A stretch of DNA of 34,908 bases from positions 1 through 34,908 of the forward strand of contig DAONLM010000007.1 of assembly GCA_035406685.1 (NCBI GenBank), read 5' to 3'. The position numbers and the translations under genes are program-made. Shown here one piece after another: positions 24,584 through 33,370 of this stretch (positions within the stretch are counted from its first letter, which is position 1; every line of letters begins with the position of its first letter). Source of the DNA: DAONLM01 sp035406685 (lineage in GTDB: Bacteria > Spirochaetota > GWE2-31-10 > MWDO01). The notes under the pieces are model-generated. The model was given only the letters and a program-made list of their open reading frames with translations, ran no database searches and had not been told where the DNA came from.

Positions 24584-24952
24584 ATGTTAGATATTGAGGA
24601 TTTAAAAAATGAAAGATTTGAGATTAAATTAGAGGATAAAGAAAAACATATTTTTAAATTTTATGGGATGATAGACATTAAAGATTCCTTTGGAGTACTT
24701 GATCCATATTTTCATCAAATTCATAATGAAGTTGTAAAAAATAATATTAAAGAGATAAAATTAGATTTTACTGAATTACAATTTCTTAATTCGAGTGGAA
24801 TAAAATCATTTATAAATTTAATATCTTTAATAAAATCTCTGCCTCAAGAAAAACAATATATTATTAATGCTGAACTTAATAAAAGTTATAGCTGGCAACA
24901 GGATTGTTTTAAAGTACTCTCAGTATTAGGGCAACATATAATGAAATTTTAA
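24584..24952 (+). CDS. STAS-domain (anti-sigma-antagonist-like) protein
   Basis: This 122-residue protein has the STAS core: a strand in IKEIKLDFTELQFLNSSGIK, with Ser63/Ser64 at the position phosphorylated in SpoIIAA/RsbV-type proteins, and a following helix SFINLISLIKSL. It starts one base after the phosphatase gene and is its probable substrate. The usual third partner, an HATPase serine kinase/anti-sigma factor, is not next door and must be encoded elsewhere if the switch is of the standard type. The C-terminal half (YSWQQDCFKVLSVLG) departs from the common STAS pattern. Confidence 0.8.
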   Translation: MLDIEDLKNERFEIKLEDKEKHIFKFYGMIDIKDSFGVLDPYFHQIHNEVVKNNIKEIKLDFTELQFLNSSGIKSFINLISLIKSLPQEKQYIINAELNKSYSWQQDCFKVLSVLGQHIMKF

Positions 24953-25030
24953 GATTATGATTTTAAAAAAAAGTTTTTATTTTCTTTTAACAGAAATATT
25001 TTATAGAATGTTATAATTTTTTTTAAAATT

Positions 25031-25059
25031 TTGACAGACTAAAAAATTTTTAGTATATT
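25031..25059 (+). promoter_or_regulatory. Sigma-70-type promoter for the phoH-pgpH-ybeY-CBS operon
   Basis: TTGACA (25031-25036), a 17-base spacer and TATATT (25054-25059), about 54 bases ahead of the ATG at 25114. Confidence 0.8.
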
Positions 25060-25113
25060 AATAAAACAAGAAAAATACTAAAATAAATAGGAGATGGGAA
25101 AAATTAAGAGTTA

Positions 25114-26073
25114 ATGAAAAGTAAAAGAACAGTTTCAATTAATAACACAAAGACACTTCTAAATGTATGTGGTATAAATGATAAAAATCTCAGAAAGATT
25201 AATCAACTTTCTGGTGATAGTGTATATTCAATAGGAAATGAGATACACTTTGAAGGTGAAAATTCAGATATAGTTGAAAAGACAATCAAAAACCTCATAA
25301 TAATATCAGAAAATGGTGGTACTATTTATGGGAATCTTATAGAATTGTTATTCAAAGAAATAGAAAAGAATAGAGATATTGATATTAATAGCATATTGAC
25401 AGAAAATATAGAAATAAATAAGGCAAAAAAAATATATAATCCAAGAAGTATAAATCAGGGATTATATATTCAGATCCTGAAAGAGAAAGATATAATATTT
25501 TCTTATGGACCAGCAGGGACCGGCAAAACCTTTTTAGCAATTGCCTATGCTATAAATGAGTTATTAAATAAAAAATATAATAAGTTAATTTTAACAAGGC
25601 CAGTTGTAGAAGCTGGAGAAAATTTGGGCTTTTTGCCCGGGGACTATATACAGAAAATAAATCCATATCTGGTTCCTCTTTTTGATGCAATAAACTCTAT
25701 TTTGCCACCAGAGATATATTTAAAACTTTCGAGTCAAAATCTTATAGAGATAGCACCACTTGCCTATATGAGGGGTAGAACTTTTAATGATTCAATCGTA
25801 ATTTTGGATGAAGCTCAAAATACAACTTATACACAGATGAAGATGTTTCTAACAAGATTAGGAGACAATGCTAAATTGATTATAACAGGGGATATCTCTC
25901 AGATAGATTTGCCTAAAAAGGCAAAGAGTGGAATGGTTGAGGCTCTTAAAATTTTACGACATATCGAGGGAATAGGTTTTATAGAATTTAAAGAAGAGGA
26001 TGTTGTCCGTCATCCATTGGTAAAAAAGATAATTAAGGCTTATTCTGAACACGAGAAGAGAGATGAGCAATAA
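25114..26073 (+). CDS. phoH: PhoH-family ATPase (PhoH/PhoL type)
   Basis: This 319-residue P-loop protein has a Walker A motif GPAGTGKTF near residue 132, RPVVEAGENLGFLPGD, MRGRTF and a Walker B-type SIVILDEAQNTT near 229, the set that defines PhoH/PhoL. The N-terminal 100 residues have the KH-like RNA-binding region usual in this group. PhoH-like proteins are linked to RNA metabolism and ribosome maturation with YbeY, whose gene is two positions downstream. The start is the ATG at 25114, with GGAG lying rather far upstream at 25090; the gene overlaps the next by 11 bases. Confidence 0.92.
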   Translation: MKSKRTVSINNTKTLLNVCGINDKNLRKINQLSGDSVYSIGNEIHFEGENSDIVEKTIKNLIIISENGGTIYGNLIELLFKEIEKNRDIDINSILTENIEINKAKKIYNPRSINQGLYIQILKEKDIIFSYGPAGTGKTFLAIAYAINELLNKKYNKLILTRPVVEAGENLGFLPGDYIQKINPYLVPLFDAINSILPPEIYLKLSSQNLIEIAPLAYMRGRTFNDSIVILDEAQNTTYTQMKMFLTRLGDNAKLIITGDISQIDLPKKAKSGMVEALKILRHIEGIGFIEFKEEDVVRHPLVKKIIKAYSEHEKRDEQ

Positions 26074-28264
26074 TATTTTATTTTCAAAAATAAAAGATTT
26101 CTTTCACAATAAAGATAATATTTTTAAAATTCTAATTTTCTTTTCTTTAGTTATGATTACATATTTAATCATTGTATTTCAGCCAATAACAATGTTTTTC
26201 AACCAAAAAATAGGAGATGTTTTAAAGAATGATGTAATTGCCTTAAAAAATATCAAATATGTGGATAAAAAAAAGACAGAAGAAAAAATTAAAGAGATTA
26301 GGCAAAATGCGACGCCAATATTTACTTTTGATTATGATATTACAAAAGAGAAATTAAAAACAATATTGAATGTTCTTGATATATTATTAATTACAGAAAA
26401 TATATCTGATATTAACAAAATAATAGAAAAAAATGATTTGCAAATTACAAAAAATGATATTGACATAATAAGAAATTTAATAGAAAAAGATCCATATTTT
26501 ATTAAAAAATTTTCTAATATTTATCTCTCTATTTCAGAAAATGGCATAATAGAAGATAATATTAATTCTGATATGATTATCATGGTTAATAAAAATGAAC
26601 CGCAAAAAGAGATTCTTTATAAAAAAGACGAGATAAAAAAATTAAAACTTAATTTTTCTCTATTAAAAGATAAAGTAGATAAAGAATTTTCTTTTCTCTC
26701 ACAGAAGGAGAGATATTTTATATTTTCCCTTTTGAATAAATTAATAGTGCCAAATATATTTTTTGATAAAGAGAAAAGTGAATTAAGAATTAAAAGAGAG
26801 ATTGAGACTGGCGGTGTTGTTTATAATGAGATTAAAAAAGATCAGATTATGGCAAGAAAGGGGGATATGATTACTGAAGATAATTACGATAAAATAATGG
26901 CTGTAACCCAGTCAATAAATAATGAATTAAAGTCAAATTTTAATTTTATTAGATTAATGTTTTTATTTTTACTTTTATTATCTTTTGTTTTATTTAGTTA
27001 CTATTTTATAAAAATATATGATTATGATTTTTTTAAAAGTGTTTATAATATTTTATTTGTTTCAATTATTATTATTATATTTGTAGTTTTAGTTGATCTA
27101 CCTATTTATTTTAGTTTAAATAAACAGAATATATATTATGGATTATTCATACCTCTTGCCTCTCTTGGCATAACACTTGCATTTTTATATTCAAAAGAGA
27201 TTTCCATTATTTTTATAATCATTATCTCTCTTCTATTCTTCATTATATCAGAATATAACTATACATCTTTTATATTTTTGTTTTTCTCTGGAATATCATC
27301 TGTCTTTATAACAAATAATATAACTAAAAGAGGGGATTTATTAAAATCTGGTATATTTGTTGCAATGATTAACATAGTTATATCTACAATTATTGTTTTT
27401 AATAGTAGTATTAAAGAGATAAACTATTTATATTTTTTTATAATATCTTTTTTAAATGGCATATTATCATCCATTCTTGCAATTGGACTAATAACCTTGG
27501 GAGAGAGCATTCTTAATTCTGCTACTGTATTTAGGCTTCACGAATTATCCGAACTCTCATTACCATTAATGAGAGAACTTTTTAATTCTGCTGTTGGAAC
27601 ATATAATCATTCTATTCTTGTTGGAAATTTAGCAGAATCAGCAGCAAACGCAATAAATGCAAATGGGCTTCTTGCAAGAATAGGGGGATATTATCATGAT
27701 ATTGGAAAGATCGAAAATTCCGAATATTTTATTGAAAATCAGGGTGAATATAATATTCACGATGATTTAAAACCTTCAATAAGTGTTGCCATAATAAAAT
27801 CTCATGTTAAAAAAGGTATAGAATATGCAAAAAAACATAAATTGCCACAAAAGGTTATTGATATTATATCTCAACATCATGGGAATTCATTAATAAAGTA
27901 TTTTTATAATAAGGCATTGGCTATGAATGATATGGCAAAAGAGGAGGTAAAAGAGGATTTTTATAGATACAATGGAGAAAAACCTAAATTTCCAGAGGCT
28001 GCAATAGTAATGCTTGCTGACCAGGTTGAAGCAGCAACAAGAGCATTAAAAAAACATACTGTTAATACAATAGAGAATCTTGTGGATTCAATCATAGTTG
28101 AAAATTATGAGGCAGGACAATTGGACGATTCTGGACTTACCTTAAAAGATTTAACAAAAATAAAAGAGATATTTATAAAATTACTTATAGGTATGTATCA
28201 TTCACGAATAGAGTATCAAAAAGAGAATAAAATAGAAATTTATCAAAAAAATGGAATAAATTAA
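26063..28264 (+). CDS. 7TM-7TMR-HDED family phosphohydrolase (PgpH-like)
   Basis: This 733-residue protein has a first transmembrane helix at about 20-42, an extracytoplasmic 7TMR-HDED domain (about 55-290), seven helices (about 295-485) and a cytoplasmic HD domain. Catalytic residues are visible in GGYYHDIGKIENSEYF (about 541), IIKSHVKKG, ISQHHGNSLIKYF and MLADQVEAATRAL. Relatives such as Listeria PgpH hydrolyse cyclic di-AMP, so this is probably the c-di-AMP phosphodiesterase of the cell. It overlaps phoH by 11 bases and precedes ybeY by 13 bases, the gene order found in many bacteria. Confidence 0.9.
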   Translation: MSNNILFSKIKDFFHNKDNIFKILIFFSLVMITYLIIVFQPITMFFNQKIGDVLKNDVIALKNIKYVDKKKTEEKIKEIRQNATPIFTFDYDITKEKLKTILNVLDILLITENISDINKIIEKNDLQITKNDIDIIRNLIEKDPYFIKKFSNIYLSISENGIIEDNINSDMIIMVNKNEPQKEILYKKDEIKKLKLNFSLLKDKVDKEFSFLSQKERYFIFSLLNKLIVPNIFFDKEKSELRIKREIETGGVVYNEIKKDQIMARKGDMITEDNYDKIMAVTQSINNELKSNFNFIRLMFLFLLLLSFVLFSYYFIKIYDYDFFKSVYNILFVSIIIIIFVVLVDLPIYFSLNKQNIYYGLFIPLASLGITLAFLYSKEISIIFIIIISLLFFIISEYNYTSFIFLFFSGISSVFITNNITKRGDLLKSGIFVAMINIVISTIIVFNSSIKEINYLYFFIISFLNGILSSILAIGLITLGESILNSATVFRLHELSELSLPLMRELFNSAVGTYNHSILVGNLAESAANAINANGLLARIGGYYHDIGKIENSEYFIENQGEYNIHDDLKPSISVAIIKSHVKKGIEYAKKHKLPQKVIDIISQHHGNSLIKYFYNKALAMNDMAKEEVKEDFYRYNGEKPKFPEAAIVMLADQVEAATRALKKHTVNTIENLVDSIIVENYEAGQLDDSGLTLKDLTKIKEIFIKLLIGMYHSRIEYQKENKIEIYQKNGIN

Positions 28265-28277
28265 AAAAGGATTAAAT

Positions 28278-28724
28278 ATGAATACCATTGATATTAATTA
28301 TGAAATTGATGAGTTTCAAAATATAATTTCTCAGGAGGAAGTTACTTTCTGGGTAGAAAAGATATTATCTGAACTTTCTTGTAATAATAAGATTCTCTCT
28401 CTATACTTTACAACTGATGAAATTATGAAAGATTTAAATAAAAATTATAGAAAAAAAGATTATATTACAGATGTGCTCTCTTTTCCAAATGAGACTAAAG
28501 ATCCATTTAGTGATCCCTCTTTTTTGGGAGACATTGCTATATGTATTCCACAGGCAAAAAGGCAGGCAGAAGAGAGAAAAAATGACATTATAAGTGAGAT
28601 AAAATTCTTGATTCTTCATGGTATTTTACATCTTTCTGGCTATGACCATGAAAATGATAATGGAGAAATGGAAAAAATAGAAAAAGATATATATTATAAA
28701 CTAACAGGAGAGAAAATTGAGTAG
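28278..28724 (+). CDS. ybeY: Endoribonuclease/rRNA maturation factor YbeY
   Basis: This 148-residue zinc metalloprotein is needed for 16S rRNA 3'-end maturation and ribosome quality control. The metal site H-x3-H-x5-H is present in HGILHLSGYDHENDN (about residue 113). The upstream YRKKDYITDVLSFPNE and FLGDIAICIPQA segments are also conserved. It lies between the PgpH-like gene and the CBS gene, whose TTG start is inside the last codons of ybeY (8-base overlap). Confidence 0.95.
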   Translation: MNTIDINYEIDEFQNIISQEEVTFWVEKILSELSCNNKILSLYFTTDEIMKDLNKNYRKKDYITDVLSFPNETKDPFSDPSFLGDIAICIPQAKRQAEERKNDIISEIKFLILHGILHLSGYDHENDNGEMEKIEKDIYYKLTGEKIE

Positions 28725-29511
28725 TATTTTTGATAAATTAATTAAAACAGATAAAAATAATCATCACCCATCACTTCATCAAATAATCAAAGAGTACGAA
28801 AACAAAATAAATGAATATGAAAAAAAGATGATATTAAACATAGTAGAATTGAGTGAGATATATGTTAGAGAGATAATGGTTCCGAGAGTGGATGTCATAA
28901 GTATAGATATTAATTCAAGCATAGAGGAGATCTTAAAGATAGTAGCGGATAATGGTATTTCAAGACTTCCTGTATATGATGAAAATATAGATAATATTGT
29001 CGGTATTCTTCATGCCAAAGATTTACTGAATTATATAAGAGATAAAAATAATTTTAGTTTATCAAAAATAATAAGACAGCCCTATTTTGTTCCAGAATAT
29101 AAAACAATTAATGAACTGTTAGTCGAACTAAGAGAAAAAAGAATCCATCTTGCAATTGTAGTTGATGAGTATGGTGGAATGGCTGGAATCGTATGTCTTG
29201 AGGACATAATAGAGAGAATTGTCGGTGAAATTCAGGATGAGTTTGATGATGAAACAGATGAGATAATCAAAATAGATGAAAATAAGTATGTAATTAATGC
29301 AAGGATAAACATTGATGAGTTAAATGAGAGACTATCTTTAAATATTGAGACAGATAAGGCTGATTCTCTTAGTGGATTTTTATATATGCTTTTTGGTAAG
29401 ATTCCTTCTATAAATGAAAAGATAGAATATAAAAATTATGTTTTTACAATAGAATCAATCATAAAAAGAAAGATAAAGAAAGTATTATTAGAGATAAAAA
29501 GTGAAAATTGA
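28717..29511 (+). CDS. CBS-pair/CorC-HlyC domain protein
   Basis: This 264-residue cytoplasmic protein has the CorC layout: an N-terminal helix region with VREIMVPRVDVISID (about residue 50), two CBS domains (about 65-185; SRLPVYDENIDNIVGILHAK and HLAIVVDEYGGMAGIVCLED) and a C-terminal transporter-associated FAD-like domain (about 200-262). The DUF21 membrane part seen in longer relatives is absent. The family is linked to magnesium/cobalt efflux or ion tolerance. The start codon is TTG (28717) with AGGAGAG upstream, overlapping the ybeY stop by 8 bases. A weak AT-rich inverted repeat (29512-29519 with 29523-29530) follows between this gene and the convergent kinase gene. Confidence 0.88.
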   Translation: MSSIFDKLIKTDKNNHHPSLHQIIKEYENKINEYEKKMILNIVELSEIYVREIMVPRVDVISIDINSSIEEILKIVADNGISRLPVYDENIDNIVGILHAKDLLNYIRDKNNFSLSKIIRQPYFVPEYKTINELLVELREKRIHLAIVVDEYGGMAGIVCLEDIIERIVGEIQDEFDDETDEIIKIDENKYVINARINIDELNERLSLNIETDKADSLSGFLYMLFGKIPSINEKIEYKNYVFTIESIIKRKIKKVLLEIKSEN

Positions 29512-29541
29512 AAGAAAATAGGATTTTCTTAGATTATAAGA

Positions 29542-30441
29542 TTAATTGTTAATAAAATATTTTTTAAATTCAGTCTCTATCATATCTACAGACAATTTTT
29601 CATAAAAAGGTTTTTCAGTTGTTACACAAAGCCCACCATTTATCGTTCCATATTTTAAACACTCTTTTAGTTTTAAGCCTTTACAAAAGCCATATAAAAA
29701 TCCAGCAAAAAAACTATCACCAGCACCATTTGAGTCCACAAAATTGTTAGAATATTCTTCAATAACTGGCAAAGTTATCCATTCTTTATTTTTATTAAAT
29801 GCAGAAACACCATTTTTGCCATGTGTGCATACAACAAAATCTTTCCCTTGATCTATCATACTTATCATAAAATCCTTCCAGTTATTCAAGCCACTTGAAC
29901 ACATAAAAATCACATTAGCGGTATTTATAAAGTCCTTATGGTAATCATTATTCCCATCATAATCATGGATATCACACCAGATCGGCTTATTATATTTTTT
30001 TGCAAGTGGAATTATATTGCGACAATAGTTTATAATGTTAAGAGCAATAATATCTGCCTTTTTTATCTCTTTTTCAATTTTTGAGTAATTAATCTCTGGA
30101 TTGAATGAAGAATAGATAGCATAAATTGAGACTCTGTTTCCATCATCATCCACAATATTAACATGTTTTTCGGTTTCAGATTTTTCAATATGGGGTATAA
30201 ATTTTATTCTGTTTTTTGAAAAATATTTCTTATAAAAATTTAAATATTTGTCATTCCCTATTTGCGAATGAAATGTTACTTTGAATCCTAATCTTGAAAG
30301 ATTTAGACTCTTTATTGCTCCAGTTCCTCCAATTGATTCAAAAAATTTTTTACTAAATATTGTCTGCTCTTTAGGCTCGGGTAACTTATTTACTCTTATG
30401 ACACTATCAGTGCATAGTCCACCTATTACAAAGATATTCAT
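29542..30441 (-). CDS. PfkB-family carbohydrate kinase
   Basis: This 299-residue ribokinase-fold enzyme transfers phosphate from ATP to a sugar or nucleoside. The N-terminal GGLCTDSVIRVNKLP and FFESIGGTGAIKSLNLSRLG are substrate-side landmarks, and the C-terminal signature VDSNGAGDSFFAGFLYG holds the catalytic Asp (about residue 242) and anion hole. GGTGAIK instead of the common GGxGxN-A and the short length leave the substrate open; ribose, fructose and adenosine-type kinases are all possible. The start is ATG at 30441 with GGAG upstream. It converges on the CBS gene. Confidence 0.85.
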   Translation of the reverse strand: MNIFVIGGLCTDSVIRVNKLPEPKEQTIFSKKFFESIGGTGAIKSLNLSRLGFKVTFHSQIGNDKYLNFYKKYFSKNRIKFIPHIEKSETEKHVNIVDDDGNRVSIYAIYSSFNPEINYSKIEKEIKKADIIALNIINYCRNIIPLAKKYNKPIWCDIHDYDGNNDYHKDFINTANVIFMCSSGLNNWKDFMISMIDQGKDFVVCTHGKNGVSAFNKNKEWITLPVIEEYSNNFVDSNGAGDSFFAGFLYGFCKGLKLKECLKYGTINGGLCVTTEKPFYEKLSVDMIETEFKKYFINN

Positions 30442-30525
30442 TCTTAATGCTCCAAATAAAAGTCTTTAAGTTCTTAAGATAATATTTATTTTATAAAATG
30501 TTAAGAAAAATTTGATTACGTCGAT

Positions 30526-30678
30526 TCAATCACGAAGTGCATATTTTATAACCTCATAAGGCGTCATAAAATTAAGACACTTTAATGGTCTATGATTTAA
30601 AATATTTTGAATTCTTAATAATTCTTCTTCTGATATTTTCTTTTTCTTTTTTTGAGATATATTTATTCTTTCATTTTT
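30526..30678 (-). pseudogene. C-terminal relic of an IS30-type transposase
   Basis: A 50-codon minus-strand frame ends at TGA (30526-30528). It reads ISEEELLRIQNILNHRPLKC, then LNFMTPYEVIKYALRD. The core LN-x-RP-x-KCL-x-F-x-TP-x-E is the end of the DDE domain of IS30-family transposases, where the glutamate-containing helix precedes and the NNRPRKCLGYKTP-type motif closes the protein. Upstream the frame breaks near 30679, next to the tRNA promoter, so the catalytic DDE part is gone. No terminal repeats were found. Confidence 0.75.
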
Positions 30679-30713
30679 GGTATCACAAATCAAAAAATTT
30701 TGACTATAAATGA

Positions 30714-30742
30714 TTGACTTTTTTTAAAAAAAAGGGTATTTT
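30714..30742 (+). promoter_or_regulatory. Promoter for tRNA-Gln and the L25 gene
   Basis: TTGACT (30714-30719), a 17-base spacer and TATTTT (30737-30742), about 18 bases ahead of the mature tRNA 5' end. Confidence 0.75.
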
Positions 30743-30759
30743 ATAGCACAAAAATTTAA

Positions 30760-30831
30760 TGGGCTGTCGGCAAGCGGTAAGCCAGCTGGTTTTGGTCCAG
30801 CCATTCGGTGGTTCGAATCCATCCAGCCCAG
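30760..30831 (+). tRNA. tRNA-Gln, anticodon TTG
   Basis: A full cloverleaf is visible in 72 bases: acceptor TGGGCTG/CAGCCCA, D stem GGC/GCC with AAGCGGTAA loop, anticodon stem GCTGG/CCAGC with loop TTTTGGT (anticodon TTG at positions 34-36), a five-base variable region, and T stem GGTGG/CCATC with loop TTCGAAT. The 3' CCA is not encoded (GATTAAG follows). It has its own promoter and lies 36 bases ahead of the L25 gene, with which it is probably co-transcribed. Confidence 0.95.
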
Positions 30832-30867
30832 ATTAAGAAATTTAGTTAAGGTAGAAAGGAGTGAGAT

Positions 30868-31512
30868 ATGAGTTCTTTTGTGCTTGATGCAAAATTAAGG
30901 GACAAAACAGGTAAAGAAGCCTGTAAAAAGTATAGAAAAGAAGGCTATATACCATCTATTATATATGGACAAGGTGAAAATATAAATATATTAATAAATG
31001 GTCATACCTTTAAAAAGATTTATCCTAAATTAACCAGATCTACTATTTTAAACTTAAATCTCGAAAATAAAAAGATTGATGTCTTAATTAAGGATTATGA
31101 TAAAAATTCTTTAAAAGATCAATTTATGCATATAGATTTTTACCAGATAGATCAAAATAAGGTTATCCATGTCCAGATTCCACTTGAATTTGTTGGTACT
31201 GCAATAGGAATGAGAGAAGGCGGTATATTGGAGAAACATTTAGTATCTCTTGATATTGAATGTTTACCAAAAGATATTGTTAACCATTTTGAAGTTAATA
31301 TCGAACATTTGAAAATAAATGAGAGTCTTCATGTTAAAGACATAAAATTAGATAAAAAATATAAAGTTTTATCACATCCAGATGATGTTATTGTAAGAAT
31401 ATCAGGTGTTAAGGCTGAAACTGTTGAAAAGTCAGGTGAGGAGCAAGCTACTACCACCACATCTACTGAAGAGCCAAAGAGTGAGGCTAAAAAAGAAGAT
31501 CAAGATAAATAA
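30868..31512 (+). CDS. rplY: Large ribosomal subunit protein L25, Ctc type
   Basis: This 214-residue protein binds 5S rRNA in the large ribosomal subunit. The N-terminal L25 domain (about 1-92) shows ACKKYRKEGYIPSIIYG and FMHIDFYQID; the C-terminal TL5/Ctc domain (about 95-185) shows VQIPLEFVGTAIGMREGGIL and SLDIECLPKDI. The last 30 residues are a Thr/Glu/Lys-rich disordered tail. Length and the two-domain form mark it as Ctc rather than the short E. coli L25. GAAAGGAG precedes the ATG, and a strong terminator follows. The pth gene that often comes next is absent. Confidence 0.93.
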   Translation: MSSFVLDAKLRDKTGKEACKKYRKEGYIPSIIYGQGENINILINGHTFKKIYPKLTRSTILNLNLENKKIDVLIKDYDKNSLKDQFMHIDFYQIDQNKVIHVQIPLEFVGTAIGMREGGILEKHLVSLDIECLPKDIVNHFEVNIEHLKINESLHVKDIKLDKKYKVLSHPDDVIVRISGVKAETVEKSGEEQATTTTSTEEPKSEAKKEDQDK

Positions 31513-31539
31513 TAATTTTTTCTTTATTTATATATTTTT

Positions 31540-31568
31540 AAAAATAGGCAAAAATGCCTATTTTTTTT
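31540..31568 (+). terminator. Rho-independent terminator after the L25 gene
   Basis: An 11-base perfect stem (AAAAATAGGCA, loop AAAA, TGCCTATTTTT) runs directly into a T-run. It is the clearest terminator in the window. Confidence 0.85.
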
Positions 31569-31655
31569 ATTTTTTTAGTGATTTTTTTAAAAAATTATAT
31601 TATAATATATTATAAGATTTTTATAAAAAATTTATTTTATAATTAGGCTTATAAG

Positions 31656-31695
31656 GGAATTTAAATTCCTTGAATATTCTAAAGAGGAGGCCTCT
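31656..31695 (+). promoter_or_regulatory. Palindrome and hairpin over the speD ribosome binding site
   Basis: A 14-base perfect palindrome GGAATTTAAATTCC (31656-31669) lies 28 bases ahead of the speD ATG. AGAGG (31683-31687) can pair with CCTCT (31691-31695) around AGG, which would bury the Shine-Dalgarno GGAGG. They could serve as operator and translational control, respectively; neither role is proven. Confidence 0.35.
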
Positions 31696-31696
31696 G

Positions 31697-32509
31697 ATGG
31701 AGATTAAACCAATTAAAAAGAAATTAAAGCTTTTTGGATTTAATAATCTTACAAAAACTCTTACTTTTAATCTTTACGACATATGTTATGCAAAGGATCC
31801 AGTTCACAGGAAGGCATATATAGAATACATTGATGAGCAATACAATTCTCAAAGATTAATAGAAATATTAAAAGAGGTAGCAAGAATAATTGATGCAAAT
31901 ATTTTAAACATAGCAAATCAAGATTATGACCCTCAGGGAGCGAGCGTAACAATGCTTGTTGCAGAAAATAAATCTCAAAATGATTTAAATAATAAGGAAT
32001 CAACTGGCCCTTTGTCAGACTCTATTGTTACTCATCTTGATAAGAGTCATATTACTGTTCATACCTATCCAGAAAGCCATCCAGATAATGGAATTTCTAC
32101 TTTTAGAGCAGATATAGAGGTAAGTACATGTGGCGTAATATCTCCATTAAAGGCATTGAATTATCTTTTGCAATGTTTTAATCCAGATATTGCTATAATT
32201 GACTATGTTGTCAGAGGATTTACCCGAGATATTAATGGTGATAAATTTTTTATAGATCATAAGATGCAATCAATTCAAAAATTTATTGCCAAGGATACAA
32301 GAGAGTTATACAATATTGTAGATCTTAACATATATCAGGAGAATATATATTGTACCAAGATGATATTGAAAGAGTTTGATCTTGATGATTATCTTTTTGG
32401 TACAGCAAAAAAAGATCTTTTACCTGGTGAGAAGAAGAAGATAAAACAGAGAATAAAAAAGGAAATGGCAGAAATATTCTCTGGTACAAGGATAAAGAAA
32501 CATTTTTAG
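31697..32509 (+). CDS. speD: S-adenosylmethionine decarboxylase proenzyme (E. coli-type)
   Basis: This 270-residue proenzyme cleaves itself to form a pyruvoyl group and makes decarboxylated AdoMet, the aminopropyl donor for spermidine. Processing is expected before the Ser of HLDKSHITVHTYPESHP (about Ser117), giving the pyruvoyl alpha chain. FGFNNLTKTLTFNLYDICYA, QDYDPQGASVT, ADIEVSTCGVISPLKALNYL and RGFTRDINGDKFFIDH match the long class found in enterobacteria, not the short Thermotoga/Bacillus class. I chose the ATG at 31697, directly after GGAGG, over an upstream ATG at 31670 that precedes that site. The stop overlaps the convergent gene by 4 bases. No speE is in the window. Confidence 0.94.
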   Translation: MEIKPIKKKLKLFGFNNLTKTLTFNLYDICYAKDPVHRKAYIEYIDEQYNSQRLIEILKEVARIIDANILNIANQDYDPQGASVTMLVAENKSQNDLNNKESTGPLSDSIVTHLDKSHITVHTYPESHPDNGISTFRADIEVSTCGVISPLKALNYLLQCFNPDIAIIDYVVRGFTRDINGDKFFIDHKMQSIQKFIAKDTRELYNIVDLNIYQENIYCTKMILKEFDLDDYLFGTAKKDLLPGEKKKIKQRIKKEMAEIFSGTRIKKHF

Positions 32510-33366
32510 ATTATTATAATTTTTTCAAATTGTTTAATATCATCAAAAATATATATATTATTAGAAATGGTATTAATTCTATAGTATTTTTCTCTATTTT
32601 CTATAATATTTGGATTTAAACCGCTATTTTTTATCATCTTTTTTAGTCTTGAATTGTTGGCATAAAATCGGTTTGAATCTTCAATCCCATCAAAAATTTT
32701 TTGTTCTATCTCTTTTTTTTCTACAAAACCTCTCTCTTCTAAAGGCTTACTATTAAAATCTTCTATTAACCTTTGCACTAAGAGTTCTAATAACATAAAT
32801 AAGACATTTGATAATTCGAATTTAAATTTCTTACCATTCTTTACTATAAATAAAAGTCTCTCTTTTTTAATTAGATATATATCATAGTTTAAGGGCTCCG
32901 TGGTAAGCATATTTTTGGAATAAATTTTTAGATTAAGACTTTTTATAATCTTATCCGCATAAGAATTTATCATATTTATCGAATGTATTATTAACTCTGG
33001 TTTTTTTAATATTTTCTGAAAAATATTATTTTTTATCCTGCTAGTCTCTTCTTTTATATTTTCCAGTATATTAACAAAAGCAAAATTATTTGTTTCATGA
33101 TTTAAATTTTCTCTTGTTAAAATAGTAATTTTTTTATTAAGATTCTTATTTTTTTTAATTAATATTTTATTCTTTTTTTTCATCTTTTTTATTCTTTTTT
33201 CATAAGAAAGATGAACTATTATCGATAATATACCAATTAAGATTAAAAAAATTAAGTTTATTATTGCTCCTATATATGATTTTAAATATAAAAATAGAAT
33301 AGAACTAATAATTGTTAATATAATAAAAAGAAGAACTATCAGAGACTTTAATATTTTAGTCTTCAT
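32506..33366 (-). CDS. Membrane protein with coiled coil and possible C-terminal winged helix
   Basis: This 286-residue protein has two N-terminal transmembrane helices (about 7-29 and 33-54), then a very Lys-rich coiled coil (about 55-90) and a cytoplasmic part. Residues 180-280 look like an OmpR-type winged helix: strands around FIVKNGKKFKFELSNVLFML, a three-helix stretch, SRLKKMIKNSGLNPN as candidate recognition helix, and a closing hairpin ENREKYYRINT. A membrane-tethered DNA-binding protein is therefore possible. This is pattern reading only; a structural match would be needed. It starts 4 bases after the stop of the 92-residue upstream protein, so the two are one unit. Confidence 0.7.
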   Translation of the reverse strand: MKTKILKSLIVLLFIILTIISSILFLYLKSYIGAIINLIFLILIGILSIIVHLSYEKRIKKMKKKNKILIKKNKNLNKKITILTRENLNHETNNFAFVNILENIKEETSRIKNNIFQKILKKPELIIHSINMINSYADKIIKSLNLKIYSKNMLTTEPLNYDIYLIKKERLLFIVKNGKKFKFELSNVLFMLLELLVQRLIEDFNSKPLEERGFVEKKEIEQKIFDGIEDSNRFYANNSRLKKMIKNSGLNPNIIENREKYYRINTISNNIYIFDDIKQFEKIIII

Positions 33367-33370
33367 AAAT

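Noticed and set aside
31670..31696. Upstream ATG as the start of speD
   Set aside because: The Shine-Dalgarno GGAGG lies downstream of it, and the extra residues have no counterpart in the family.
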